64,000 bases of DNA from DASQDN01 sp963825845 (GTDB taxonomy: Bacteria; Acidobacteriota; Terriglobia; Bryobacterales; Bryobacteraceae). Position 1 is the first letter of the stretch. Every line of letters begins with the position of its first letter. Both the position numbers and the translations under genes were made by a program. Shown here in pieces: positions 10,528 to 21,802 of the stretch. The notes under the pieces were generated by a model, which did no database searches, was not told the origin of the DNA, and saw nothing but the letters and a program-made list of their open reading frames with translations. The stretch spans positions 1 to 64,000 of the forward strand of contig CAWGVL010000061.1 in NCBI GenBank assembly GCA_963825845.1. The letters are read 5' to 3'.

Positions 10528-11934
10528 GCGTAGATTCCGTTGTGAACTGTGCCTGCGACGTCAGTGAGACGGAAATTTCGGCCCGCATACCGATACGTGA
10601 GCTTGTCATGCTGCAAGCCCAGCATGTGCAGGATTGTCGCATGCAGGTCGTGGATGTGCATGCGATTTTCGACGGCATGGTAGCCGAACTCGTCGGTCGA
10701 TCCGTAGATAAAGCCGGGCTTTACGCCGGCGCCAGCCATCCAGAGGGTGTAGCCATACGGATTGTGATCGCGACCGTCGGCCCCTTGGGCCCATGGTGTG
10801 CGACCGAATTCCCCGCCCCAGATGACAAGTGTGTCTTTGAAGAGTCCGCGCGCCTTCATGTCCTTCAAGAGACCTGCGATAGGCTTGTCGACCTCAGCGG
10901 CGTTCTTGGTGTGCAGTTTCACGAGTTCGACGTGCTGATCCCACTTGTAGCTATGCGAGCACTGGACGAAACGAACGCCGCGTTCGGAGAGCCTGCGGGC
11001 CAGGAGGCACTGCCATCCGAAGTCCCGCGTGATCTCGTTGTCGAGACCGTAGAGTTTCCTGGTCTCCTCGGACTCCTTCTCGACATCGAAGGCTTCGGGC
11101 GCTTTCACCTGCATGCGGAACGCGAGTTCAAGGGCCTCGATGCGCGCCTCGAGTTCGGGGTCTCCTTCGTTGCGTTCGGCATGGCGGCGGTTCATTGCCT
11201 GCAACATGTCGAGTTCGTATCGCTGGTGCTCGGCGGGCAATCCCTTCGGGATGAGGTAAGGAACAGGCTCCTTTGCGATCTCCTCTACTTTCATGCCGGA
11301 GTTGCCGATGGCGGTGCCCTGAAAATGGCCTGGTAGAAACGCGGAACTCCAGTTGTTGGCTCCACCATGGCCGAGCGACGGCTTGATGGTGATAAAGCCA
11401 GGCAGGTTTTGATTCTCCGTGCCGAGGCCGTAAAGCACCCACGAGCCCATGCTCGGGCGCTTGAACTGAAACATGCCGGTGTGGAGTTGCAGCAGCGCGG
11501 CGCCGTGATCAACGCCATCGCCCACCATGGAGCGGATTACGCAGAGGTCATCCGCACAGGCGGCGACGTTGGGGAATAGCGAACTGACAGGGATGCCGCT
11601 TTGGCCGTGCTGCTTGAACTCCCATGGGGACTTCATGAGGCCGCGGACATCGTTTTCGCCGAAGGTCAGGCCGCGCTTGAAGGGGACCGGCTTGCCATTG
11701 TCTTTGTCCAGGCGAGCTTTTGGATCGAAGGTATCGATGCTCGACGGGCCCCCGTGCATGAAGAGGAAGATGACGCGCTTGACTCGCGGAGGAAGGGGGC
11801 GGCGTTTTTGGGGCCAAAGGATTTGCTGTCGCGCCATCCGCGCCAAGAAGGGATTGCAATCCCAGGAATCCGAATCCGACGCCGGATTGACGCAGGAGGG
11901 CTCGGCGAGACATGGCCCGCGCGGACAGTCGCAT
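10524..11934 (-). CDS. DUF1501 (sulfatase-like) exported protein
   Basis: DUF1501 proteins have an alkaline-phosphatase/sulfatase-like fold and usually sit beside DUF1549/DUF1553 cytochromes, as here. The leader SRRALLRQSGVGFGFLGLQSLL (from about 11913) is a TAT-like signal in a different frame from the body; the shift lies near 11800 in a run of Gs, and restoring one base joins it to LPPRVKRVIFLFMHGGPSSIDTFDPK. Other family segments are VGDGVDHGAALLQLHTG, SMGSWVLYGLG, DTLVIWGGEFGRTPW and GRDHNPYGYTLWMAGAGVK. The C-terminal DLHATILHMLG is also typical. The stop overlaps the start of the cytochrome gene, so the two are probably co-translated. Enzymatic activity is unproven. Confidence 0.88.
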
Positions 11935-11965
11935 TGCTTTATCTTATCCGGTTAAGGACTAGTTT

Positions 11966-11981
11966 GGGTCAACGTTAACCC
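11966..11981. promoter_or_regulatory. Imperfect palindrome between divergent genes
   Basis: GGGTCAACGTTAACCC is an inverted repeat matching at 7 of 8 positions per arm. It lies 32 bases before the DUF1501 start and 55 bases before the large heme protein at 12037, where an operator for either promoter would be expected. No regulator is identified. Confidence 0.3.
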
Positions 11982-12036
11982 TTGCTGGAAACAGTGAAGC
12001 GGATTGTCATTTGGATTAAGGTAAAAGAAGGCATTC

Positions 12037-15000
12037 ATGCGCTGGTTCTACCTTCTTCTTCTCACTTTTGCGGCAGTCGCGGGGGCCACTTCCCTGCCCG
12101 AGATCGCGAGCCGAAGCGGAGCTGTGAAGAGTGAAAGCATTCCGCTGAAGGGGATGGATCAACAGCATCAGTACAGCCTTCTGTATTCGCTTTCATCGCT
12201 GCGCGGTTTGCCGCCCGAGGCACGAGTGAAAGTCGAGGTGGTTCAGGGTTCCGACGTGCTCGCGGGTAAGACACTGCACGCGGGCGATCCCGATTTCTAT
12301 ACGCAGTTTCGAATTCGACGCGACGGCGCTGCGGTTGTCCGCGTGAGCAATGAGCAGGCCACTGCAAAGTACACACTTCAGGTGAACCAATGGCCACTGT
12401 CCGAGACGGTCCGCATGGGCCCGATTCACCGCTGGCAGGACGCGATGCGAATTCCACTCGGCAAGACCGTGTTCGCTACCGGTGATGACGCGAATTACAT
12501 CGCGCTGCCGGGAAGTGGGCGCAAGGCTGTGATTGAGGACGAAGGTCGAACGGATTGGTATCGTTTCGAATTTCGCGAGACCTCGCCAAAGCTGGTGTTC
12601 TTTCAGATTGAGTTGACGGAGCGGGACCAGATCCCGGTGAATGTCACGGTCCATCGAGTGAAGGACGGCAAACTGGAAGAGTTCTTCGAAGGCGAGGATC
12701 CGGTTGCGCTGCCTCATGAAGTGCAGGCGCTGCCCGGGAATAAGTTTACGCCTCGTCTGCTGAAAGAGGCGGGACCTATTATGTCGCGGTTCGTGCCAAC
12801 CATCCCGAGTATAAGTTGAGGACGCGGGTCTACGATCCACCGCCGTACAAGGATCCGCAGGTCGCTGTGCGAACCGCACTCGATTATATTCTCGCGGCGG
12901 CGGATTCCTGGCACGCAAATACGCCGCGGCGCGGCGGCATTCTGGATCGTACGGAGAGCGTGCATCAGGAGACGTCGCTGTGCGTGGCGTGTCATGCAAC
13001 GCATTTTCCGCAACGGGCCCAGATCTATGCGACGCGTCAGGGATATCCGGTTGTGCAGCGACAGCAGTTGCAGTTCCTCTCCGAACGCTTCTATAACAAT
13101 CCGCGTCCGTTCTACGGATTCGAGGAGCAGGGCGCAGTCTGGGCTCGCATGATCTCGGCGGCCGCAAATGTGCTGAGCCGCATGTCGCACCTGATGGCGA
13201 TTTTCGAAGACGAGGTTACGGGCGAGCGTCGTGAGAGCTTTCATAAAGGAGTTGCTGAGTATCTGAAGCTGTACTATGCGGGTCGCGACAAGTTGCCGCC
13301 GGATGAGACGAACGGTAATACGCCGCTGGTGAGCGCGCACGAGGTCGCGTGGTACTCGTGGTCCGTGACGAAGGATCCGCGGATGGGCGACATGATCATG
13401 GCGGGAGAGGTGAAGAACACGATTGACCTCTGCTACCAGACATTGGCGCTGGCGGACATCGACCGCGAGAAATACAAGGTTCAGATTCAGAAGAATGCCG
13501 AGCGGATCTTGTCGCTGCAGAGGCCGGACGGACAGTGGTCGGCGCGGTTCGAGGCGAACCAGCCTGTCGCCGAGTTTCAAAACGGGTCATGCGCTTTGGG
13601 CGTTACAGGCGGCGGGGGTACCGGCGACGGATCCTCGGGTCGCGAAATCCATCCAGTTCCTTCTGAGCCGGCAGCAGATTTTTGGCGGCTGGATGGACCC
13701 TCTGCAGTCATTTGAGAACTTCCGCACGCCATTCCGCGAGACGCAGATGGCCGTGCTTGCACTGAGCGCTTACTTTCCGAAGGCCGGACGCGCAAAGGGG
13801 TGGAATTCGCGTCCTCTGGAGCGGTTGTCGACCGATCCTGTGCGGTTGCTGGCGGAGCTCGATGATGTCTGGGATGCGCCTTCTCCCAACGTTCTGCAGG
13901 ACGTGATTGTGGCAACTCGTTCAAATGACGCGATGATTCGCCAGGCGGCGACCGAGGCTCTCGGAAGGCTCGGGCAGCTACCCGATGCCAAGCTGCTCGG
14001 GGATGGGAGCAAGTTGGTGCAGCGTACGGCAGCGTGGGCAACTCGTCAGTCTCACGTGCGTCATCCGAGCATGCCGGTTACGGACATCGAGACAGCGCTG
14101 GCGTCTGCGGACGATCGGACGCGATGGGGAGCGACACGCATCTTTTCAGCGCATTTCGCCGAGCTTGCGAAGCGAAGCCAACTTGCGTCTTCGTTGGAGA
14201 GAGTCGCCAAGGCTGATCCGAGTCCTGTGGTTCGAATGGATGCGATTCGCGGACTTTGGCAGTTCTGGTTCTGGAGCGCGGACACGGGAGCGAAGAATGG
14301 TATCGAGGATAGCCTCTTGGCTTTGCTCGGGAGAAATGAGCATCCATGGGTGAACGGAGCCCTGCAGACCGCGATCTACAACCTTGCCGACGAGAACATT
14401 CGGTATCTATATAACAACTGGGTTCCCCTGCTCGCGCGGCAGGAGGATCGCGAGCGCGTGATCCGCGGCAGGCTGGCGGTCGAGTCGAGGCTCGCGGATA
14501 AATTCGCAGTGGTCCTGGAGTCCGGTCCAGCGGGCCAGAAGCGGCAACTCCTGACATCATTGACGGAGCTTCCGCTTCGCCGGGGGGATGTGTACGATCT
14601 GGAGTCTGACCTGTCGAAACCGACACTCGCTTACAACCGAATCGGCAATGACATCGAGCAGATCACATTCTTCGGTGATAGCGCTGAGCGGTTTGCGCGG
14701 GCGTTGAAGCCGCTCCTGGAATCGGAGGATGCGGGGATGCGGACTCTTGCGTCTCGTGCTGTTCTGCTGGTGCGGGATACACGGTTCGGAGACGTGAACC
14801 GCCTGGCCGGTAACAGTGGTGAGAATGTGAAGATCGTGAAGGCGAAGGTGGAGACGATGCCCGAAGCGGCGGAAGTCGCGCGATCGTTGAAGCCGCCGCC
14901 TGTGACTGTCGCGGTCTCGGACAGCGGACAGAAGCGTCCCGTGAAGGTCAAACTTGATGAGACCTATTTCCGAGGGTACGTGCAACCGATCTTGGAGAAG

Positions 15001-15258
15001 CGAGGGAAAGACGGGTATGCGTGCGTTCACTGCCATGCGACGCATACGCAGTTTAGCGGTACGTATGCCACGGCGCTCAATGTCGTGGATCCGAGTCAGC
15101 CGGAGAAGAGTTTGATCCTGCTGAAGCCGACCTCCACCGCAGAGAGTGAGGGCGTTACGGGGGCGAATTCATTGGCTCACGGCGGCGGAGTGCGGTGGGC
15201 GAAGGACTCGCCCGAGTACGTCACGATTCTGGAGTGGATTAAAGGAGCGAAGGAATAA
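12037..15258 (+). CDS. Exported protein with two c-heme motifs, cyclase-like toroid and HEAT-like repeats
   Basis: One protein of about 1,070 residues read across two frameshifts: near 12783 one G is missing before ACCTATTATGTCGCG, and near 13587 one G is extra. It opens with a signal peptide (MRWFYLLLLTFAAVAGAT) and a beta-rich region to about residue 265. A heme motif CVACH follows (12981-12995). Next come alpha/alpha-toroid repeats with QW-like turns (SLQRPDGQWSARF, SRQQIFGGWMDPLQ) like squalene cyclases and prenyltransferases. HEAT-like helices (about 13900-14550) and a C-terminal cytochrome motif CVHCH (15022-15036) follow. No cyclase DxDD motif is seen, so cyclisation is unlikely. It is divergent from the DUF1501/PSD1 operon. 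Function unknown; periplasmic electron transfer or sensing is inference. Confidence 0.75.
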
Positions 15259-15259
15259 A

Positions 15260-16147
15260 CTACGGGTTCGTAGCGTAGTATCCATGCCGCCAGTAGGCGC
15301 GCTGGCCTTTTCTGTTTGGTCCGCGCAACTGCAGGTTGACCTTGTGAAACGACGTATCCGACTGCGGCGTTGCAGGCAGGAACGAAATCACGTACTGGAG
15401 CCTGATTTCGATCCGGTCCATATAATCCGCTAGAAGGTTGCGCTTGTTCGCCATTAAGAAACGACCGCCTGTTTCTTCAATGATTCTCTTCAGCTCTAAA
15501 GAATTGGCTTGGCCGGCGTCGCCCCAAACGGGCGGGGAGACTGCGTAGATCGTTGCCGTCGACTCCAGCGCATATTTGCGAGCTTCACTCCACTTGTACC
15601 TGCTACTCGTATCCATAGCATCGGACAACACGAGGATTGCTCGCCGTGTGTTATGCGCGTTCTTGACTCGATTGAGGCTGAACACCAGCGCATCGATGAC
15701 GGACGTGTCACCCTCGGGAACGGCTCGGGCTGCTTTGGCTCTCACCGTATAAGGATCAGAATCGAAGTCACACTCGGGCTCGACTTTGTTGCTGAATAAG
15801 ACCAGACAGTATTCATCACCCGGACGGGTCTTCGCCAGGAAGTGCTCAAGAGCTTCGCGTTCGTAGCCGATGGTCGCTTTCATGCTCCCGCTGACATCCA
15901 GAAGGACGATCGTCGAAATAGGCACATCTTCGAGGGATACGCTGTGTACCTTGACTCGCTGTCCGTCTTCGTACAAGCTGAAATCCTCCGGTTGCAGATC
16001 GGTGCGTACTCGATTCTGCGCATCGAGCACGGTAGCGTTTACGAGGACGAGTCGAGACTCGATGGCGAACTGATCCCGCGCCTTTTGTGCGGAAAGAAGC
16101 GGAACCGAAGAAATCAGAGAAAGAAGCGCCGCGAGCGGAGCTCTCAT
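15260..16147 (-). CDS. VWFA-related secreted protein
   Basis: A 296-residue exported protein of the acidobacterial VWFA-related type. A signal peptide (MRAPLAALLSLISSVPLLSAQ) precedes a short beta domain (LVLVNATVLDAQNRVRTDLQPEDF), then a von Willebrand A domain with the metal-ion-dependent adhesion site DVSGSM and a later ILVLSDAMDTSS. The start at 16147 overlaps the RND pump stop as ATGA, which fixes the start and makes it the last gene of the efflux operon. VWFA proteins bind partner proteins through a divalent metal; why one is coupled to an RND pump is unclear. It converges on the heme/toroid gene with one base between stops. Confidence 0.9.
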   Translation of the reverse strand: MRAPLAALLSLISSVPLLSAQKARDQFAIESRLVLVNATVLDAQNRVRTDLQPEDFSLYEDGQRVKVHSVSLEDVPISTIVLLDVSGSMKATIGYEREALEHFLAKTRPGDEYCLVLFSNKVEPECDFDSDPYTVRAKAARAVPEGDTSVIDALVFSLNRVKNAHNTRRAILVLSDAMDTSSRYKWSEARKYALESTATIYAVSPPVWGDAGQANSLELKRIIEETGGRFLMANKRNLLADYMDRIEIRLQYVISFLPATPQSDTSFHKVNLQLRGPNRKGQRAYWRHGYYATNP

Positions 16148-19100
16148 GCCGCAATCCGTTCGCGCTTGCGGTAGGCGAGATAGAAGCCGGCAGGAACAAT
16201 GAAGACCGTGCAAATTACGGACACGGTCAGGCCGCCGATCAGCGCGCGGGCCAGGGGGGCGTACGCTTCACTACCCTCGCCGAGTTTCATCGCCATCGGC
16301 ATGAGGCCGATGATCGTGGCCAGCGATGTCATCAACACAGGCCGGAGTCGAACGCGGCAAGCACGGATGATCGCATCTCCGATTGCGCTACCTTCACCGA
16401 TTAACTGGTGGGCGAACTCGACAATGAGGATACTGTTGGACATCGCCACTCCGGCGAGCATCACGATGCCCATAAGCGACATCACGTTCAGGGTGGTACC
16501 GGTTAGCCACAGAGTGAGAAGCACTCCGGTGATTCCGGGCGGCAGAGCTAGCAGAATGATGAACGGGTCGATAAAGGAGCGAAACTGAGCGACCAGAATG
16601 AGGTAAAGCAGCAGGACAGAGAGCAGCAGTCCAATCCCGAAACTCTGGAATGACGCGCGCATGCTCTGCACCATCCCGCGAAGAGTGATCTCGATGCCCT
16701 TCGGGATATTCGTATTCGCGATGAGTGTGTCGATCTGTTTTGCGATGGCGCTCAGGTCTTCTCCCAGTGGGCGCACGAAGATGTCGATTGTTCTTCGAAT
16801 CTGAAAGTGATTGACTTCCGTTGGCCCTTCGATGCGCTGGATGCTGCTGACCATATCGAGGCGAGTCGGCTGCATGGAGGCTGGTCCGCGCAACGGAATT
16901 GAGCGGAGGTCGACGACGTTTTTGACCTGCTTCTCGGGATACTGTACCGCCAGGTAGTAAGGATTCCCGTTTCGAGGATCGATCCACAGGCTGGGCGCGA
17001 TCATCTGGTTTGAAGTCAGTGCCGTAATGACGTTCGCTACCACCTCTCTCTGACTCAAGCCGAGTTCGCGAGCGCGTACACGATCAATGTCCAGCTTCAA
17101 GGCCGGCTGGTCGAGGTCCTGCGGTATAAATACGTCGGCGACACCTCGGATCTTTCGGATTTCTCGCGCGAGATCCTGACCGAGCTTGTAATTCGTCTGC
17201 AGACTCGAACCAGAGATCTGAACATTTATGGGCGCGGCCAGCCCCATGTTCAAAGTAGATTCAACGAGGCTCCCGGAGGCGAAATAAGGAGTGAGCTGCG
17301 GAAGTTCCTCCTGCATGGCGTGCTTTACGCGCGCGATGTATTCGTAGCTGCCGACACGGTGTCCAGCGGCCAGCGCTACCTGCACATATGCGGTGTGCAT
17401 CGCGGAGTTACTTGTATAGATCGCGGAGAAACCGGGATCCACACCGATGTTGGAGACGATCATGCCCAAGTCGCTTTCCGGCACGATTCCGCGGATCAGG
17501 GTTTCGAGCTTCTTGATGTCGTTCTCGGTTTCCTCCAGTCGTGTGCCTGATGGCGCTTTTACACGAATGACGAACTGGCCTGCGTCAGTCATCGGGAAGA
17601 AGGCCATCCCGAGCAACGGAGCTATGAGAAGACTTACCAAGAAGAGGCATGTGAACGCGGCGAGCGTCACGACCGGTTTGGCAACGGCGCGCGTCACCAG
17701 ACGGTTGTATGAGTCGAGGAAGCGCTCGAAACCACGGTTGAAGGCGCGATTGAAGCGCGCACCGATTCCTTTCGACTTGTGTGTCTCGGAATGCGAGGCC
17801 ATCTCGCTGTTCATGAAGCGGGCGCAGAAGAGTGGCACGACGGTCATCGCGACCGCATAGGAGGCGAACAAAGACAGGACAACAGCGAGAGCAAGTGAGC
17901 TGAACAAGTACTTGCTGACACCATATAGAAGGGTGACGGGGAAGAAGACTACGACCGTTGTCAGCGTGGCGGCCAGCACGGGAAGCGCTACTTCGCGGCC
18001 GCCCTGTTCCGCAGCGACAGCGGGCGGCTCACCCATTTCCAGGTGACGATAGATGTTCTCCAGGACAACGACCGAGTTGTCGATCAAGCGCGAGAGGGCC
18101 AGGGCCAAGCCACCGAGCACCATTGTGTTTATCGAACTGCCGCCTAGCTGCAGAGCCATGAAGGTGGCGAGGGCAGATAGCGGAATCGAGAAGAAGACGG
18201 CGACGGTGGCCCGCATGCTTCCCAGAAAGACCAGGATCATCACGGATGTGAGGAAGAGTCCGAGGGCGCCCTCATGCAGCAGCGTTTCGATTGCGATTTT
18301 GACAAATTCCGACTGGTCGAAGACAACGGCGGTCCGAAGCGTCTCGGGGATATCTACGAGTTTTCGAACCTTGTTGCGGATCCCATCTACGACTTCGATG
18401 GTGTTCGAATCGCCTCCTTGCTTAAGGATCGGCAGGTAGACGGAGCGCTGGCCATTTACTCGGACGATGTTGTATTGGAGAGTCTGAGAATCCTTTGCCT
18501 CACCGATGTCGGACACCCGGACGGGAGACTGTCCGACCATCTTGAGCGGCACCTGGTTGATGTCGGCTACGCCGCCGAGCATGCTGTTCGTATAAATGTT
18601 GTAGTCGTAGCGCCCGATCTGGACGTCGCCCGCGGGTAAAATCACATTGGATTCGCCGATCGTCCGTACGACATCCATGATGCTGAGCTGGTGCGCTTCG
18701 AGCTTGAACGGGTCGGCGTAGAGCATCATCTGACGTCCACGACCGCCGAAAGGCTGAGGTACCGACGCGCCGGGCACACCCGCCAACTGATTACGAATAA
18801 CGTTCTGCGCCACGTCCTTCAACTGCGTTTCGGATAAGCCCTGGCCTCCGAGCGTGAGAAGGCAGACCGGGAGACTCGACGCATCGAACTTCAAGACGAC
18901 AGGGGGCAGCGTGCCTGGAGGAAGCCGGCTCATTTCCGCGGTGGCGAGTCCACCGACCATTGCGACCGCAGCGTCGGGATCCGTTCCCGGATGGAAGTAG
19001 ACCTTGATGATGCTGACGCCTGTCAGTGATCGAGACTCAATGTGTTCAATGCCGCTTCCGAGTGTCAGGAATCGTTCAGGCGGAAGGTAATGCTGTTTTC

Positions 19101-19271
19101 CACTTGCTCCGGGGGCATACCGGAGTAAAACGTGGCGACCACGACGACTGGAATGTTGATCGACGGGAACATGTCGACCGGCATGCGCGAGACGCTTACA
19201 ACGCCGAGGATCGCAATGATGAGACAAGCGACAACGATGAAGTAGGGAGTCCTGATGGCGAATCGTGACAT
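16144..19271 (-). CDS. RND efflux transporter, inner-membrane permease
   Basis: About 1,040 residues with the duplicated RND architecture. The first 65 residues (MSRFAIRTPYFIVVACLIIAILGV through GMPPEQVENSITFRL) are in another frame; one missing G near 19078 restores ...RLERFLTLGSG. Porter and docking segments (GGRGRQMMLYADPF, INVQISGSSLQTNYKLGQ) and two sets of transmembrane helices follow. TM4 reads RLIDNSVVVLEN, with one Asp where AcrB has two. TM10 reads LAGVAMSNSILIVEFA, without the AcrB lysine. It is coupled by short overlaps or small gaps to the adaptor upstream and VWFA downstream. The pump is probably proton-driven and forms a tripartite complex with the adjacent adaptor and TolC; substrate unknown, possibly cationic. 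Confidence 0.9.
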
Positions 19272-19283
19272 GAATTGGCGCCG

Positions 19284-20513
19284 TTACTGTCCCGAATCCA
19301 TGAGCTTCGGCTTGACCTTGTCTCCCGCGTTGAGGCCCGCGCGGCGCCCGGTAATCACGAGGTCACCTTCCTGCAGGCCAGAAACAACCTCGGCCCGCTC
19401 TGCATCCTCGGCCCCAAGCTGCACGGAAGCGATGCGAATCACTCCGGCCTTGTCGACCGCGAACACACGGGTGGCCGAGCCGGACCGTTCTATCGCGCCA
19501 ATTGGAGCCGCAAGAACGTCATCGTGCTGCTTTGCCGCCAGGACGACTTCCGCATACATCCCTGGCAGAATCACTCCTGTCGGGTTTGGAACATCAACCT
19601 CCGTGATCATGGTTCGGGTCGACGGGTCCAACCTTGCCGCGAAACGAGCAACACGTCCCTGCCGCGTGTGTCCCAGAGACTTCACCTGGACTTCAACCGG
19701 CTGGCCAACACGAATGGTCGGCACGAGCGACTCAGGTACAGGAAGGCTGAGACGGAGTGTGCTGATCTGAGACAGGCGGACGAGCGGCATTGCCTGCGAT
19801 TGCGAGGCGATTCCCGCCTGAATCATCGACCCGGCGTTTGCATACCGCTTTGTTACAGTGCCAGCGAAGGGCGCGGTGATGGTGACGTAGTTGCGAAGCG
19901 TTCGGAGCCGCGTTTCGTCGGCTTTGGCAACTTGCGTCTTTGCTCCGCCACGCGCAAGCTCGATTTCGCAGACGGCGACCTGGGCTTCGGCGATAAGATC
20001 TCGCGAACGGGCCTCGTCGACTTCCTGCTGGGGGATCAGCCCGGCTCTCGCTTCGCCACCTCCTGAAGCCGGGTAAAGGAAAGATGGGCGATCTGATGCG
20101 AGGATTCCGCCCTCTGCAACTCGTCCCGGGCTGCGCCGATTTCGGCGCCAGTCTGATCGACCAGCGCGACCGCTCTCGAGACGTCGTCGGTCATCTCCGG
20201 AATTTCGAGTTCCGCGAGGATCTGCCCTTCCCTAACCCGGTCACCCAGGTCGACCTTGATCGATCTGAGATAGCCTGCCACTTTCGCCATCACGTCGACT
20301 TCCTGAAACGGCTGAAACTCGGCCGTGAGCACGGTCTTCCCAGTGATGCGTGGTTCGCTCTACGCGAGCAACAGGAACGACGGCGACAGGTACGCTGTCA
20401 TCCGAGGTCTTCGCCTGGATCGGCATTTCCGAACGCGAGCAAGATGCCTGGCAGAGTGATATTGCGATTACGGACGCGGCGGCCAGTACCCACGCCATAT
20501 GTCGGAGTTTCAA
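19284..20513 (-). CDS. RND periplasmic adaptor subunit (frameshifted)
   Basis: Membrane-fusion protein of the efflux complex. It has a lipoprotein-type leader (VIAISLCQASC), a lipoyl-like half (DVMAKVAGYLRSIKVDLGDRV), a helical hairpin with LQRAESSHQIAHLSFTRL, the second lipoyl half (TITAPFAGTVTKRY) and beta-barrel segments (PVPESLVPTIRVGQPVEV, RTMITEVDVPNP). Frame changes near 20330, 20040 and 19840 break it into pieces that together give a full-length adaptor of about 400 residues. A TTG at 20513 overlaps the TolC stop; the ATG at 20498 is the alternative. It bridges the RND pump and the outer-membrane channel. Confidence 0.85.
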
Positions 20514-21802
20514 CGGAATGCTCCTATTGCGTAGTTCAGATTTGCCATACGCGTTAAGTAGTCGTATTTCGCGTTCGCGGAGGCGATCTGCGCGGACGTT
20601 TGGGAGAGCTGCGCCTGTGTGAGTTCGAGGATTCCGCTCAAGCCGATGTCATAGCGGGCTTTCGCGAGCCGTAAAGCGGTGTTCGCCTGGTCCACGAGCC
20701 GAGCGGTTACATCGAGCCTCCGCCATGCGACATCCGCTTCAAGCCACGCAACACGAACAGCTCCCGCGATTTGCACCTCCATCGCCAGGACATCCTTGTC
20801 TGCTCCACGCGCTTTAAACTCCGCCTCTGCGCGGCGTGCAGCGTACAAGCCGCCATTGAGAAAAGGGATAGAGATATTGAGACCGGCGGCGCTGTAGTCA
20901 TTCGAGAGATTGTTCTGATGAATAGGAACAACACCCACCACGCCGACAAGACTTATGGCTGGATACCGGAGCTTCCTCTCCGCGTCGGCGAAGCGTTGCG
21001 CAGCCGAGTAGTTTAGCCTAGACACGGCCAAATCGGGACGGTTCTTCAGGGCTTCCGCAACCAGCGAGTCAGCGCTATCAACGATGCGCCCGGGTAACTG
21101 CACGTCCGCGATCTCGAACGGCAGGTCACTGGTTTCCCCGATCGCGGCGGAGAGCAGGGCGTGATTTGCTTTCGCGGCATTGCTCGCCTGGTCGAGGGCG
21201 AGTTCGGCTTCGGACAATGACACCTCCGCGAAGCTCACGTCCAAGGTGGATCTCAGGTTGCTCTGCGCGAGAGCACGCACCTGCCGCAACGTTATGCGAT
21301 GCATGTCGACCCTCGCCTGTGCGACTTTCAACACAGCCTCTGACGCGAGCGCAGCGTAATAGGCCTGTTGAACCTGCACTAGCACCTGTGCTCGGGCAGT
21401 TCCAATGTTTCGATCCTGAGCCGACGCGCGAAGCTTGGCGGATTCGGCAAGGCTGCTTGTCCTGCCGAAGTCGGTAAGGAGTTGACTGACACCCAGACCT
21501 GTCGCAGCGCGGCTAGTCACGGCGGATGTTTGCAGTTGGCCGGCAGAGATAGCCGATTCTCTGGCTGCACCAGCAGTCGTGAGGTTTGCGGTGACGAGAG
21601 GGTGAAACGCGGATCGGACTCTGGGCGACTGTCGCTCCTGTGGCTTGCGCGTTAAATGTTGCGGCGGCGATTCGCGGGTTCTTCTGCAGCGCCAGCTTTT
21701 GGCCTCGTCGAGTGTGATAGTAGCGATACCCTGAGCTCGTCCGAGGGACGACGAATTTAGCAGGAGGACAACGTATAGCGGTGTCAGGGATCGGGAGCGC
21801 AT
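20510..21802 (-). CDS. TolC-family outer-membrane efflux protein
   Basis: Outer-membrane channel of the tripartite pump, about 430 residues with the two OEP repeats. It starts at 21802 (MRSRSLTPLYVVLLLNSS), overlapping the DUF190 stop as TGATG. Helical tunnel motifs include QTSAVTSRAATGLGVSQLL, QVQQAYYAALASEAVLKVAQ, NRPDLAVSRLNYSAAQ and ARYDIGLSGILELTQAQ. A short stretch near 21630-21690 is read in another frame (KLALQKNPRIAAATFNAQATG), so two compensating indels are present. Co-translation with the adaptor is suggested by the TTGA overlap. Confidence 0.88.
   Translation of the reverse strand: MRSRSLTPLYVVLLLNSSSLGRAQGIATITLDEAKSWRCRRTRESPPQHLTRKPQERQSPRVRSAFHPLVTANLTTAGAARESAISAGQLQTSAVTSRAATGLGVSQLLTDFGRTSSLAESAKLRASAQDRNIGTARAQVLVQVQQAYYAALASEAVLKVAQARVDMHRITLRQVRALAQSNLRSTLDVSFAEVSLSEAELALDQASNAAKANHALLSAAIGETSDLPFEIADVQLPGRIVDSADSLVAEALKNRPDLAVSRLNYSAAQRFADAERKLRYPAISLVGVVGVVPIHQNNLSNDYSAAGLNISIPFLNGGLYAARRAEAEFKARGADKDVLAMEVQIAGAVRVAWLEADVAWRRLDVTARLVDQANTALRLAKARYDIGLSGILELTQAQLSQTSAQIASANAKYDYLTRMANLNYAIGAFR

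Noticed and set aside
10479..11336. A 285-residue plus-strand open frame
   Set aside because: Antisense to the DUF1501 gene; no motif or start context of its own.
12193..13580. Two long minus-strand frames across the heme/toroid gene
   Set aside because: They are Arg-rich shadows; the plus strand carries the signal peptide and both CxxCH motifs.
12037..15258. Calling the toroid protein a squalene-hopene cyclase
   Set aside because: QW-like turns are present but the DxDD catalytic motif is not seen, and the cytochrome motifs do not fit a cyclase.
15262..15283. Small CTACG-GGTT-CGTAG hairpin between converging genes
   Set aside because: The stem is only five pairs and has no T-run, so I do not call it a terminator.
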